Of a DNA stretch of 5,452 nt, positions 1-4,917 are shown in pieces; the first letter of the stretch is position 1; the number at the start of each line of letters is the position of its first letter. A program made the translations under genes and the position numbers. The notes below the pieces were generated by a model. The model was not told the DNA's origin. It made no database searches and worked only from the letters and a program-made list of their open reading frames with translations. The stretch comes from Roseovarius sp. UBA3070. Its GTDB lineage: Bacteria; Pseudomonadota; Alphaproteobacteria; Rhodobacterales; Rhodobacteraceae. The stretch spans positions 1 to 5,452 of the forward strand of contig DFBW01000218.1 of the NCBI GenBank assembly GCA_002366775.1. The letters are read 5' to 3'.

Positions 1-870
1 CACACGGATATGGCCAGCCCGCATTTGGCCAATGTCGGCACCCCCGAACAGTTGGCACGCTGGATGCCGGGTATCACCTCGGGCAAAAGCATCTGCGCCG
101 TTGCCGTCACCGAACCCGGCGCCGGGTCTGACGTGGCCGGAATGCGTACGCGTGCGGAACGCGATGGCAATGGCTGGGTGATCAACGGCACCAAGATGTT
201 CATCACCAATGGGGTGCATGGCGATCTGTTCTTTGTTGCCGCCAAGACCAACACCGAGGCAAAAGGCTCGCGCGGTGTGACGATCTTTGCTGTCGAAAAG
301 GGCACCGCAGGATTCACGGTTGGCAAGAAGCTGAACAAGACCGGATGGCTGTGTTCGGATACTGCCGAACTGATTTTTGACAATGTTCATGTTACCGGAG
401 ACCATATCCTGGGCGAGGTTGATCAGGGGTTCTATGCCATCATGAAGAACTTTCAGAACGAACGAACAGTTCTGGGTGCCATGGCCATGGGCGAGGCTCA
501 AAAAGCCATCGATCTGACGCTGGAATATGTGAAGGATCGCCCCGCCTTTGGGGGTGTTCTGTGGGACAAACAGGTGATCCGTCAACGCCTTGCCGAACGC
601 GCCGCCCAAGTCGAAGCCGGCCGACAGCTGGTCTATAGCGCGGCCTGGAAAGACGCCCAAGGGCTGGACTGCGTCAAAGAGGTTTCGATGGTCAAGGCCT
701 ATTGCGGCGATCTGGTGAACAAGGTGCTGTATGACTGCGTTCAGTTCCACGGCGGCATGGGCTACATGCGCGAAACCCCGGTTGAACGCATGTCTCGCGA
801 CGCGCGTATTCAGGCCATCGGCGGTGGCGCAACCGAGGTGATGCTGGAAGAAATCGCCAAGCGTCTGTGA
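1..870 (+). CDS. Acyl-CoA dehydrogenase, long-chain/isovaleryl-like (5' end missing)
   Basis: FAD-dependent acyl-CoA dehydrogenase, which oxidises an acyl-CoA to the trans-2-enoyl-CoA and passes electrons to ETF; cytoplasmic. The frame is open to base 1, so the first ATG (base 10) is internal. About 289 codons remain of a usual ~380-390, so the N-terminal helical domain is mostly outside the window. Numbering from that ATG: the middle beta-domain has AVTEPGAGSDVAGM (31-45) and NGTKMFITNG (59-68). The C-terminal helical domain has RPAFGGVLWDKQ (177-188) and FHGGMGYMRE (246-255), which bind FAD. The residue that is the catalytic Glu in short/medium-chain enzymes (the EGT motif) is Gly here (AIGGGATE, 269-276). 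Glu151 in QNERTVLG matches the catalytic Glu of the LCAD and isovaleryl-CoA dehydrogenase type. Chain length or branching preference cannot be read from this. It ends with TGA and faces the DUF5519 gene convergently. Confidence 0.95.
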   Translation, partial: HTDMASPHLANVGTPEQLARWMPGITSGKSICAVAVTEPGAGSDVAGMRTRAERDGNGWVINGTKMFITNGVHGDLFFVAAKTNTEAKGSRGVTIFAVEKGTAGFTVGKKLNKTGWLCSDTAELIFDNVHVTGDHILGEVDQGFYAIMKNFQNERTVLGAMAMGEAQKAIDLTLEYVKDRPAFGGVLWDKQVIRQRLAERAAQVEAGRQLVYSAAWKDAQGLDCVKEVSMVKAYCGDLVNKVLYDCVQFHGGMGYMRETPVERMSRDARIQAIGGGATEVMLEEIAKRL

Positions 871-908
871 CCCCGTTTTAGGCAGGTTTTCCCGTTACCT
901 GTTTCAGT

Positions 909-927
909 GATTGGCCTTCGGCCGGTC
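909..927. other. Small hairpin downstream of the acyl-CoA dehydrogenase
   Basis: GATTGGCC and GGCCGGTC can pair as an 8-bp stem (two T·G pairs) around a TTC loop, 38 bp after the dehydrogenase stop. No T-run follows on either strand, so it is not a standard intrinsic terminator. It may protect the 3' end of the mRNA or be chance. Confidence 0.3.
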
Positions 928-957
928 GCCATGTGATGTTCTGATCCTGCCTCGCGC

Positions 958-990
958 ATCGCCTTTTGCCTGCCTCAGGTTAAAGGCGAT
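958..990. terminator. Imperfect palindrome between convergent genes, possible bidirectional terminator
   Basis: ATCGCCTTT (958-966) pairs perfectly with AAAGGCGAT (982-990). Inside it, CCTG (969-972) pairs with CAGG (976-979) around a CCT loop, with only a T·T mismatch and a G·T pair between the two stems. It lies 13 bp past the DUF5519 stop and about 90 bp past the acyl-CoA dehydrogenase stop, where a shared terminator would be expected. There is no T-tract beyond the stem on either strand, so efficient Rho-independent termination is uncertain. Confidence 0.45.
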
Positions 991-1003
991 ACGCTTTGGC
1001 CAT

Positions 1004-1492
1004 TTATAAACGGATCGACGCGGGGTTTGAGAGTTTCCCGCGCGCAAAATCATAAGATGTGGCAAGGATTTTCAACGCTGTTTCGATCTCGGGCACATCG
1101 CGCGGCGCAAACACCATGACGGCGGTCGCCGGGATCATGCCTGTCACCGCCATCGGGTGCGGCTCGCCCCAGCCTTTGGCGAACAATTCACGCGTACATT
1201 CAATGGGCAACATCAGGTGCATCGAGCCATCATAATGCGGATGCACATGGGCAAACTCATTTCCGATCATAAAGGACTCCTGACACCCGTGGGCATGATC
1301 GTGGGCCAGCCAAAGCGCCTCGGCGCCGGGAACAGAGATGATGCTGGGGCGACGCTCGACAAAAGAAAAGTCAAAGGCGCGCTCTTTGAATTTTTGATAT
1401 GTACTGGCGTCGGGGTTTTGGCTTACCTGTTCGTGAGGCGCGCACTCTGTGGTTTCGGGTCGCGGGCCGCTTCGGGGTGTCAGTTCAAACAT
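1004..1492 (-). CDS. DUF5519 / 'luciferase' domain protein (PF17648-like)
   Basis: A complete 162-residue protein of a family annotated as a luciferase domain (DUF5519), whose biochemical function is not established. Conserved-looking blocks in order: RRPSIISVPGAEALWL (47-62), FMIGNEFAHVHPHYDGS (74-90) running into MHLMLP, GWGEPHP (107-113), VMVFAPRD (125-132) and SYDFARG (146-152). Four closely placed histidines (82, 84, 86, 92) could bind a metal or ligand; this is inference. The first ~30 residues are polar and probably disordered. There is no signal peptide or membrane segment, so it is probably cytoplasmic. The start is supported by GGAAAGG five bases before the ATG. It begins 26 bp after the stop of a truncated flavin-dependent monooxygenase on the same strand, so the two were probably one operon. 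Its original promoter is probably lost with the deleted upstream sequence. Confidence 0.85.
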   Translation of the reverse strand: MFELTPRSGPRPETTECAPHEQVSQNPDASTYQKFKERAFDFSFVERRPSIISVPGAEALWLAHDHAHGCQESFMIGNEFAHVHPHYDGSMHLMLPIECTRELFAKGWGEPHPMAVTGMIPATAVMVFAPRDVPEIETALKILATSYDFARGKLSNPASIRL

Positions 1493-1497
1493 TTCAG

Positions 1498-1504
1498 CCT
1501 TTCC
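1498..1504 (-). promoter_or_regulatory. Ribosome binding site of the DUF5519 gene
   Basis: The minus strand reads GGAAAGG, then five bases (CTGAA), then ATG. This decides the start of the 162-residue ORF and suggests it can be translated independently of the broken gene upstream. Confidence 0.65.
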
Positions 1505-1518
1505 GGTTTAGATGGTTA

Positions 1519-1713
1519 TTACCCCAAAGCCTTGCGGACATCTGGCGCAACGCGGGTACCCAGGATATCAATCACGTTCATCAGGGATTTGTGGCCAAGC
1601 TGCCTGATCGCCATCTGAACGACAATCCCAGTAAAGCCGAAAACTCTATGATGGGCGAGGATATTCTCGGTCAGTTCTGCGGGTCCACCAACGAACAGCG
1701 CGCCGCTGGGGCC
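1519..1713 (-). pseudogene. 3' remnant of a luciferase-like (LLM class) flavin-dependent monooxygenase
   Basis: The last ~65 codons resemble the C-terminus of bacterial luciferase-like monooxygenases, TIM-barrel enzymes of ~330-380 residues using reduced flavin. The recognisable pattern is GALFVGGPAELTENIL (a family-typical 'FVGSPEEVAEKIL' segment), then HRVFGFTGIVVQM, then a helix ending VIDILGTRVAPDVRKAL before the TAA. The rest of the barrel, including the flavin-binding parts, is absent. At about 1713-1716 the sequence changes to an IS3 orfA fragment on the same strand. The surviving frame stays open upstream through the IS piece to a TTG at 1800 or an ATG at 1785, giving a chimeric ORF of 93 or 88 codons that is unlikely to be functional. 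It is followed after 26 bp by the intact DUF5519 gene. The family call rests on pattern memory of the C-terminal segment; subfamily and substrate are unknown. Confidence 0.7.
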
Positions 1714-1715
1714 GC

Positions 1716-1855
1716 CAACTGCGCCGTTCACATAAACAGCGATTTGGTGCTGCCCCCAGACGCTCAGCCACTTTTCTGACTGCATATCCACGCTCAACAA
1801 CCTGCGCTACCGCGTCTTGCTTAAGTGCATCCGTAAATCGAATTCCCTTACTCAT
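1716..1855 (-). pseudogene. IS3-family transposase OrfA fragment, frameshifted and truncated
   Basis: OrfA is the helix-turn-helix protein of IS3 elements that binds the inverted repeats and combines with OrfB to form transposase. The start MSKGIRFTDALKQDAVAQVV and then AVRKVAERLG (residues 25-34) match the family N-terminus. After RLG the expected 'STKSLYxW' continues only in the +1 frame (AGC ACC AAA TCG CTG, around 1750-1736). This implies loss of one base near 1751-1753. The expected Trp codon is then TGA (1730-1728). Homology ends around 1716, before the coiled-coil half. In its own frame the ORF runs on as nonsense to 1646. The call is secure at family level; the subgroup is not determined. 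Confidence 0.8.
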
Positions 1856-1867
1856 ATCCGTCTCTCG

Positions 1868-1886
1868 CTGGCACCAAAGGCGCCAG
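1868..1886 (-). other. Hairpin in the IS leader before orfA
   Basis: CTGGCGCC and GGTGCCAG (minus strand) form an 8-bp stem (one G·T) with a TTT loop, ending 12 bases before the orfA ATG. Hairpins near the start of transposase genes are known in some ISs to block translation of read-through transcripts; that role here is inference. Confidence 0.4.
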
Positions 1887-1890
1887 GCAA

Positions 1891-1916
1891 TGCGTCTAGA
1901 AATTAGGGCTACCTCA
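1891..1916 (-). repeat. Putative left terminal repeat of the IS3 remnant
   Basis: The minus strand begins TGAGGTAGCCCTAATTTC, about 60 bp upstream of the orfA start. IS3-family ends begin with 5'-TG and sit at this distance. The partner repeat is missing, so the boundary is inferred from position and the TG start only. Its TGA is also the stop codon of the Hint gene. Confidence 0.5.
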
Positions 1917-2939
1917 ACCCTCTACAGGCCAATTCTCGACGAAGCTCAGAGCTTGTCGCCTTGCTTCCTGAAAATGCAATATCGGAGCGGCTACCTTCTT
2001 GGGGTCGTCAGTGCGGCATGGCTGCTCGCCGCCAAATATATCATGGATCTCGGCCCGGCAGCTCTCTGGGATTGCCTTCAACGCCATGGGGCCGGGGAAA
2101 AAGCTCTCTGTCGGGGTGCCATTCGCATAGATAATCTCATGCTTCGAGAAAACGAGGTGTATATAGGTCACTTGACGCTTACCCTGTGCCACGCGGATCC
2201 CCCGACGAGACGTCAGCGCCTTGGCAGGTACCAAGACCGCAGTCCCCGATTGGTCTTTCACCAGCATACGGTGCTGGGGTGATACATAAAGTTTGCTGTT
2301 TGGTCGGCACGGGCCCAGGGAATCCTTTTCAAAAAGGATTGGCTTCAACCGTTTCGGCGCCGTGCTGAAATCCAACTCTCGTACCAGTATCGCCCGGACG
2401 TTTTGGGGGCCGTTATCACGGGTCAGAACGAGGTCACCAATCTGAACCTCTTCTACTGCTGTATCACCTTCGGGGGTTTTGATCATGGTGCCAGCCACGA
2501 AACAAACCACATTTATGTCGTTGTCCGACGTCGAGATTGTAGAAGCATCAGAAAACGCGACATGATTGAGGTTGCCGGTTTGAATCGACTGCACATTCAT
2601 GTCACCATAGCTGTCGTTTGGGATGATGAAATACCTGATATCACTGCCATTTAACACAGTCAGAAAGACAACATCAAGATTGTATTCAGAGCCGGAACTA
2701 AAGCTCTGTTCGCTTCCATCCCCAAGCGTAAAACTGCCGACGGAAGATGGCTCTTGGATTTGGTTGATCTTGTAGGTAACACCGCCAATCTGAATATCGT
2801 CCCCCCTATCGAACTCACCATCATTCAGATCGGCTGAGGTCATGCTATCCACGATACCCAGAAGGTTTCCCGCCGCCTGAGAATAGGTCGTATTTTCACT
2901 TATGTCGGTAACTTCAAAAAGATCGAATATTTCTGCCAT
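1914..2939 (-). CDS. Hint (intein/hedgehog-fold) domain protein, possibly altered at the C-terminus by the IS
   Basis: A 341-residue protein in two parts. Residues 1-145 are acidic, Gly/Ser/Asp-rich and probably beta-stranded, with no recognisable family. Residues 146 to about 325 form a Hint_2-type domain, the fold that in inteins and hedgehog proteins performs N-S acyl shift self-cleavage. The nucleophile candidate is Cys146 in VVCFVAGTMIKTPEG, followed by VEEVQIGDLVLTRD (162-174). Block-B-like SPQHRML (220-226) carries His223, and YIHLVFSKHEIIYANG (259-274) precedes TESFFPG. A canonical intein C-terminal His-Asn plus Cys/Ser/Thr junction is not seen, so cleavage is more likely than splicing (inference). 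There is no signal peptide or membrane segment; export by a type I system, as proposed for related acidic proteins, is possible but unshown. An AAGAAG four bases before the ATG gives a weak ribosome site. The stop TGA coincides with the tip of the IS remnant, so the last few residues may not be original. Confidence 0.85.
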   Translation of the reverse strand: MAEIFDLFEVTDISENTTYSQAAGNLLGIVDSMTSADLNDGEFDRGDDIQIGGVTYKINQIQEPSSVGSFTLGDGSEQSFSSGSEYNLDVVFLTVLNGSDIRYFIIPNDSYGDMNVQSIQTGNLNHVAFSDASTISTSDNDINVVCFVAGTMIKTPEGDTAVEEVQIGDLVLTRDNGPQNVRAILVRELDFSTAPKRLKPILFEKDSLGPCRPNSKLYVSPQHRMLVKDQSGTAVLVPAKALTSRRGIRVAQGKRQVTYIHLVFSKHEIIYANGTPTESFFPGPMALKAIPESCRAEIHDIFGGEQPCRTDDPKKVAAPILHFQEARRQALSFVENWPVEG

Positions 2940-3103
2940 AGCACTTCTTTGTGTCCGCTCTTGCGAGGATTAAAGCCGCGCAAAAAGGTGGTTTTGTTTC
3001 TCTTGTCGTTGCCGTTTGTAGCGGCGACAGGTGAACAAACCGGAAAGCCTTCATTTTCATTCAAACAAAACACTTTCCAAGAGCACTGGAGATAGCCGTT
3101 CGG

Positions 3104-3109
3104 TGTCAA
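3104..3109 (-). promoter_or_regulatory. Candidate -35 box of the Hint gene promoter
   Basis: A perfect TTGACA on the minus strand, 164 bp upstream of the Hint start. No good -10 hexamer lies 16-18 bp away, so a sigma-70 promoter is only suggested. A second weak candidate is TTGGAA (3075-3080) with GAAAAT 16 bp downstream. Confidence 0.25.
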
Positions 3110-3111
3110 AT

Positions 3112-3141
3112 AACCCTGTAAACAGTCAGCTTTGCAGGGTT
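3112..3141. promoter_or_regulatory. 30-bp dyad, possible operator or leader stem-loop
   Basis: AACCCTGTAAA (3112-3122) and TTTGCAGGGTT (3131-3141) are inverted repeats that pair over 11 positions with one T·G, around the 8-base loop CAGTCAGC. On the minus strand it lies immediately upstream of TTGACA (3104-3109), where an activator or repressor site would sit. No T-run follows, so a terminator is unlikely. The binding protein is unknown. Confidence 0.45.
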
Positions 3142-3232
3142 TCAATAAACTCACAATTTTCCAATGTTGTGGGGGGGTTGGGGTGGTCAAAGTGGCAGTC
3201 TGCCAAGAGTTAACGCCGCGCACGCGACATGC

Positions 3233-3259
3233 AAAAAGAGGGCCGGAAACCAGCCCCCT
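3233..3259 (-). terminator. Rho-independent terminator of the BCCT operon
   Basis: On the minus strand AGGGGGCTGG and CCGGCCCTCT pair as a 10-bp GC-rich stem (two G·T pairs) with a TTT loop, directly followed by TTTT. It starts 18 bp after the stop of the BCCT gene. It should insulate the Hint gene from read-through. Confidence 0.85.
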
Positions 3260-3277
3260 TTCATCGTTTTAGATGGG

Positions 3278-4876
3278 TTACCGGTTCAGGAATTCCAACT
3301 CATATTTATCCGCAACATCCGGTGCCGGGTGATCTTCGTGCAGTGCTTTCACAATGCCATAGATCATCAGCAGCAGGATCACCGCAATCGGCAGGCCTGC
3401 CACGATAGAGGCTGTTTGCAGCGCGCTCAGCCCGCCCGCCAGCATCAGCACCCCGGCCACAACGCCTGAGGTTAAGCCCCAGAAAATGCGGAACTTTACC
3501 GGAGGATTCTCATCGCCCATCGACAGCATGGTGCACATCACCAGCGTGCCAGAATCTGACGAGGTCACGAACCACGAGATCAGTAGAACCGTGATCAGCA
3601 CGGTGATCGGGTAGGTCAGCCAAGTATAGCCAAAGCCCGCCACAGTAGAGAAGACACCCGCCGCATAATCGTTGTTAACCGCTTCCATGACGCCCGCGCC
3701 ATAAAACAGATCAACCCCGGCAGCCGCGCCACCAAAGACGCCCATCCACAGTGTCACCACTGAGGTTGGGATCAGCAGAACGCAGAAGCAAAACTGTCGA
3801 ATTGTTCTGCCTTTTGAGACCCTTGCGATGAACAGCCCCACGAATGGGCACCATGCGATCCACCAGCCCCAGTAGAAGATGGTCCACCAGCCCTGCCATT
3901 GAACCTCTGGGTCGCCATTGATCCAGAACCCCATGGGGATGACGTTCCACAGGTAGTCGCCAAAGCCCGAGATGGTGATGCCCAGCAAGAAGGCCGTTGG
4001 CCCAAGGACAATAAACAAGACCAGCAATCCGATGGAAGCCATCACGTTGGCCTCTGACAGGATCCGCACGCCTTTGCCCACACCCGACGCCGCCGAAGCG
4101 GTGCCCAGACAGGTGATAATCGCCACAAGGATAAGCTGGTTGGTTTGGGTGTTAGACATCCAACCAAGGTTCTCTAGCCCAGCGGCAATCGGTGTGACCC
4201 CAAGACCCAGCGACGTGGCCAGACCAAAGATCGTACCAAAAACGCCGACCAGGTCCACCAGGTGGCCCCAAGGGCCATAGATACGTTCCTTCAGCACCGG
4301 ATAAAGCGCGGTGCGCAAAGTCAGCGGCAAATCACGCCGATACGAGAAATAGGCAAGGCTCAGCCCCACCAGCACATACAGACCCCAGCCGTGAAACCCC
4401 CAGTGAAAGTTGGTCACTGTAACGGATTTGATTGCCGCAGCGTTAGAGCCTGCCTCGATTCCGCTCGCAAGGAATGGGTTGCCCTGAATGTGGAACATCG
4501 GTTCAGCAACACCCCAATAGATCAACCCTGAGCCGAGACCGGCCGAGAACAGCATGCAGATCCAGCTGAAGGTGGAGAAATCAGGCTCGTCATCATCCTT
4601 GCCCAGCTTCACATCACCAAACCGGCTGACCAACAGCCAGAATACAAAGAACAACGCGGCGTTCACCACGATGACATAGAACCAATCCATTGTGTTGATG
4701 ATAAAGTTTTTTCCTGTCGAAAAGACCTCGGAGGAACGCTCCACATCCATGATTGTATAAAGCACGAAGCCGAGGATCATCACCATCGACATGATGCCCA
4801 TCAACGGGTTCATCCCCGCGAATAACCCGGACTTGGCGACAAGGTTGTCGGGTTTGTTTGTTGTTTGGTCACTCAT
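3278..4876 (-). CDS. BCCT-family transporter (betaine/carnitine/choline type)
   Basis: A complete 532-residue inner-membrane carrier of the family moving quaternary-amine solutes such as glycine betaine, choline, carnitine or DMSP. About 12 hydrophobic segments run from residue ~24 to ~510. Family signatures are the glycine-rich GLGSGLIYWGVAEP (113-126) at the substrate site and the aromatic box WWTIFYWGWWIAWCPF (330-345), followed by VGLFIARVSKGRTIRQF (346-362). A further signature is WFVTSSDSGT (435-444), in the region that holds a sodium site in Na+-coupled members. The N-terminal tail (~23 residues) and C-terminal tail (~22, from ALHEDHP) are short, unlike osmosensing BetP-type carriers, so a nutritional uptake role is favoured (inference). 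The exact substrate cannot be assigned. The start is supported by AGAGGT seven bases before the ATG. It begins 33 bp after a solute-binding protein gene on the same strand and is followed by a strong terminator. Confidence 0.95.
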   Translation of the reverse strand: MSDQTTNKPDNLVAKSGLFAGMNPLMGIMSMVMILGFVLYTIMDVERSSEVFSTGKNFIINTMDWFYVIVVNAALFFVFWLLVSRFGDVKLGKDDDEPDFSTFSWICMLFSAGLGSGLIYWGVAEPMFHIQGNPFLASGIEAGSNAAAIKSVTVTNFHWGFHGWGLYVLVGLSLAYFSYRRDLPLTLRTALYPVLKERIYGPWGHLVDLVGVFGTIFGLATSLGLGVTPIAAGLENLGWMSNTQTNQLILVAIITCLGTASAASGVGKGVRILSEANVMASIGLLVLFIVLGPTAFLLGITISGFGDYLWNVIPMGFWINGDPEVQWQGWWTIFYWGWWIAWCPFVGLFIARVSKGRTIRQFCFCVLLIPTSVVTLWMGVFGGAAAGVDLFYGAGVMEAVNNDYAAGVFSTVAGFGYTWLTYPITVLITVLLISWFVTSSDSGTLVMCTMLSMGDENPPVKFRIFWGLTSGVVAGVLMLAGGLSALQTASIVAGLPIAVILLLMIYGIVKALHEDHPAPDVADKYELEFLNR

Positions 4877-4883
4877 TTTTATA

Positions 4884-4889
4884 ACCTCT
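4884..4889 (-). promoter_or_regulatory. Ribosome binding site of the BCCT gene
   Basis: The minus strand reads AGAGGT, then TATAAAA (7 bases), then ATG. The site lies inside the 33-bp gap after the binding-protein stop and fixes the BCCT start at 4876. Confidence 0.75.
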
Positions 4890-4902
4890 AATGTCCTGTT
4901 GT

Positions 4903-4917
4903 TCCGGTGTTACCGGA
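4903..4917 (-). other. Intercistronic hairpin over the binding-protein stop codon
   Basis: TCCGGT and ACCGGA form a perfect 6-bp stem with a 3-base loop, overlapping the TAA of the upstream gene (4912-4910). No T-run follows. Such hairpins can stabilise the upstream part of an operon transcript, as often needed for abundant binding proteins; this is inference. Confidence 0.35.

Larger units (their letters stand above)
1716..1916 (-). mobile_element. IS3-family insertion sequence remnant (left end only)
   Basis: About 200 bp holding an IS-like terminus beginning TGAGGTAGCC (minus strand, from 1916), a leader with a hairpin, and the first ~46 codons of orfA. The element then stops abruptly inside orfA at about 1716, where monooxygenase sequence begins. 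OrfB (the DDE transposase) and the right end are absent from the whole window, so it is immobile. The abrupt junction indicates a deletion that removed most of the IS together with the 5' part of the monooxygenase gene. No target-site duplication can be checked because one end is lost. Confidence 0.7.
2940..3232. other. Non-coding AT-richer intergenic region upstream of the Hint gene
   Basis: About 290 bp without a credible gene. Reading frames crossing it (for example 2900-3223 minus and 3031-3213 plus) lack ribosome sites, have no family resemblance and overlap real genes. It holds a dyad at 3112-3141 next to a TTGACA, a G-rich run (3171-3186) and small hairpins at 3005-3028 (8-bp stem, two T·G pairs) and 3193-3205 (TGGCA/TGCCA). 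It presumably contains the promoter and leader of the Hint gene, giving a long 5' UTR if TTGACA (3104-3109) is the -35 box. Confidence 0.55.

Noticed and set aside
1004..1492. DUF5519 protein as a true light-emitting luciferase
   Set aside because: It lacks the TIM-barrel size and pattern of bacterial luciferase; the domain name does not establish bioluminescence.
1157..1618. 153-codon plus-strand ORF
   Set aside because: It is the antisense shadow of the DUF5519 gene and the monooxygenase remnant, whose families are recognisable on the other strand.
1646..1855. Full 69-codon OrfA reading as an intact small gene
   Set aside because: Only the first ~34 codons match OrfA. The remainder is out of frame, and the true continuation lies in the +1 frame with a stop, so it is a pseudogene.
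1890..2282. 130-codon plus-strand ORF opposite the Hint gene
   Set aside because: It is antisense to the recognisable Hint domain, without a ribosome site or domain pattern.
3005..3028. Hairpin as a terminator for an upstream transcript
   Set aside because: The 8-bp stem has two T·G pairs and no T-run follows; the BCCT transcript already has a much stronger terminator at 3233-3259.
3193..3205. TGGCA/TGCCA short inverted repeat as an operator
   Set aside because: Five base pairs with a 3-base loop is common by chance, and no promoter is seen near it.
2900..3223. 107-codon minus-strand ORF upstream of and overlapping the Hint gene
   Set aside because: It overlaps the Hint start, shows no family pattern, has no clear ribosome site and runs through the dyad and G-rich run. 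It is judged non-coding.
3972..4280. Plus-strand ORF opposite the BCCT gene, as well as other short ORFs within 3278-4876
   Set aside because: All are shadows of the 12-segment transporter; their composition reflects complementary codons of membrane segments.
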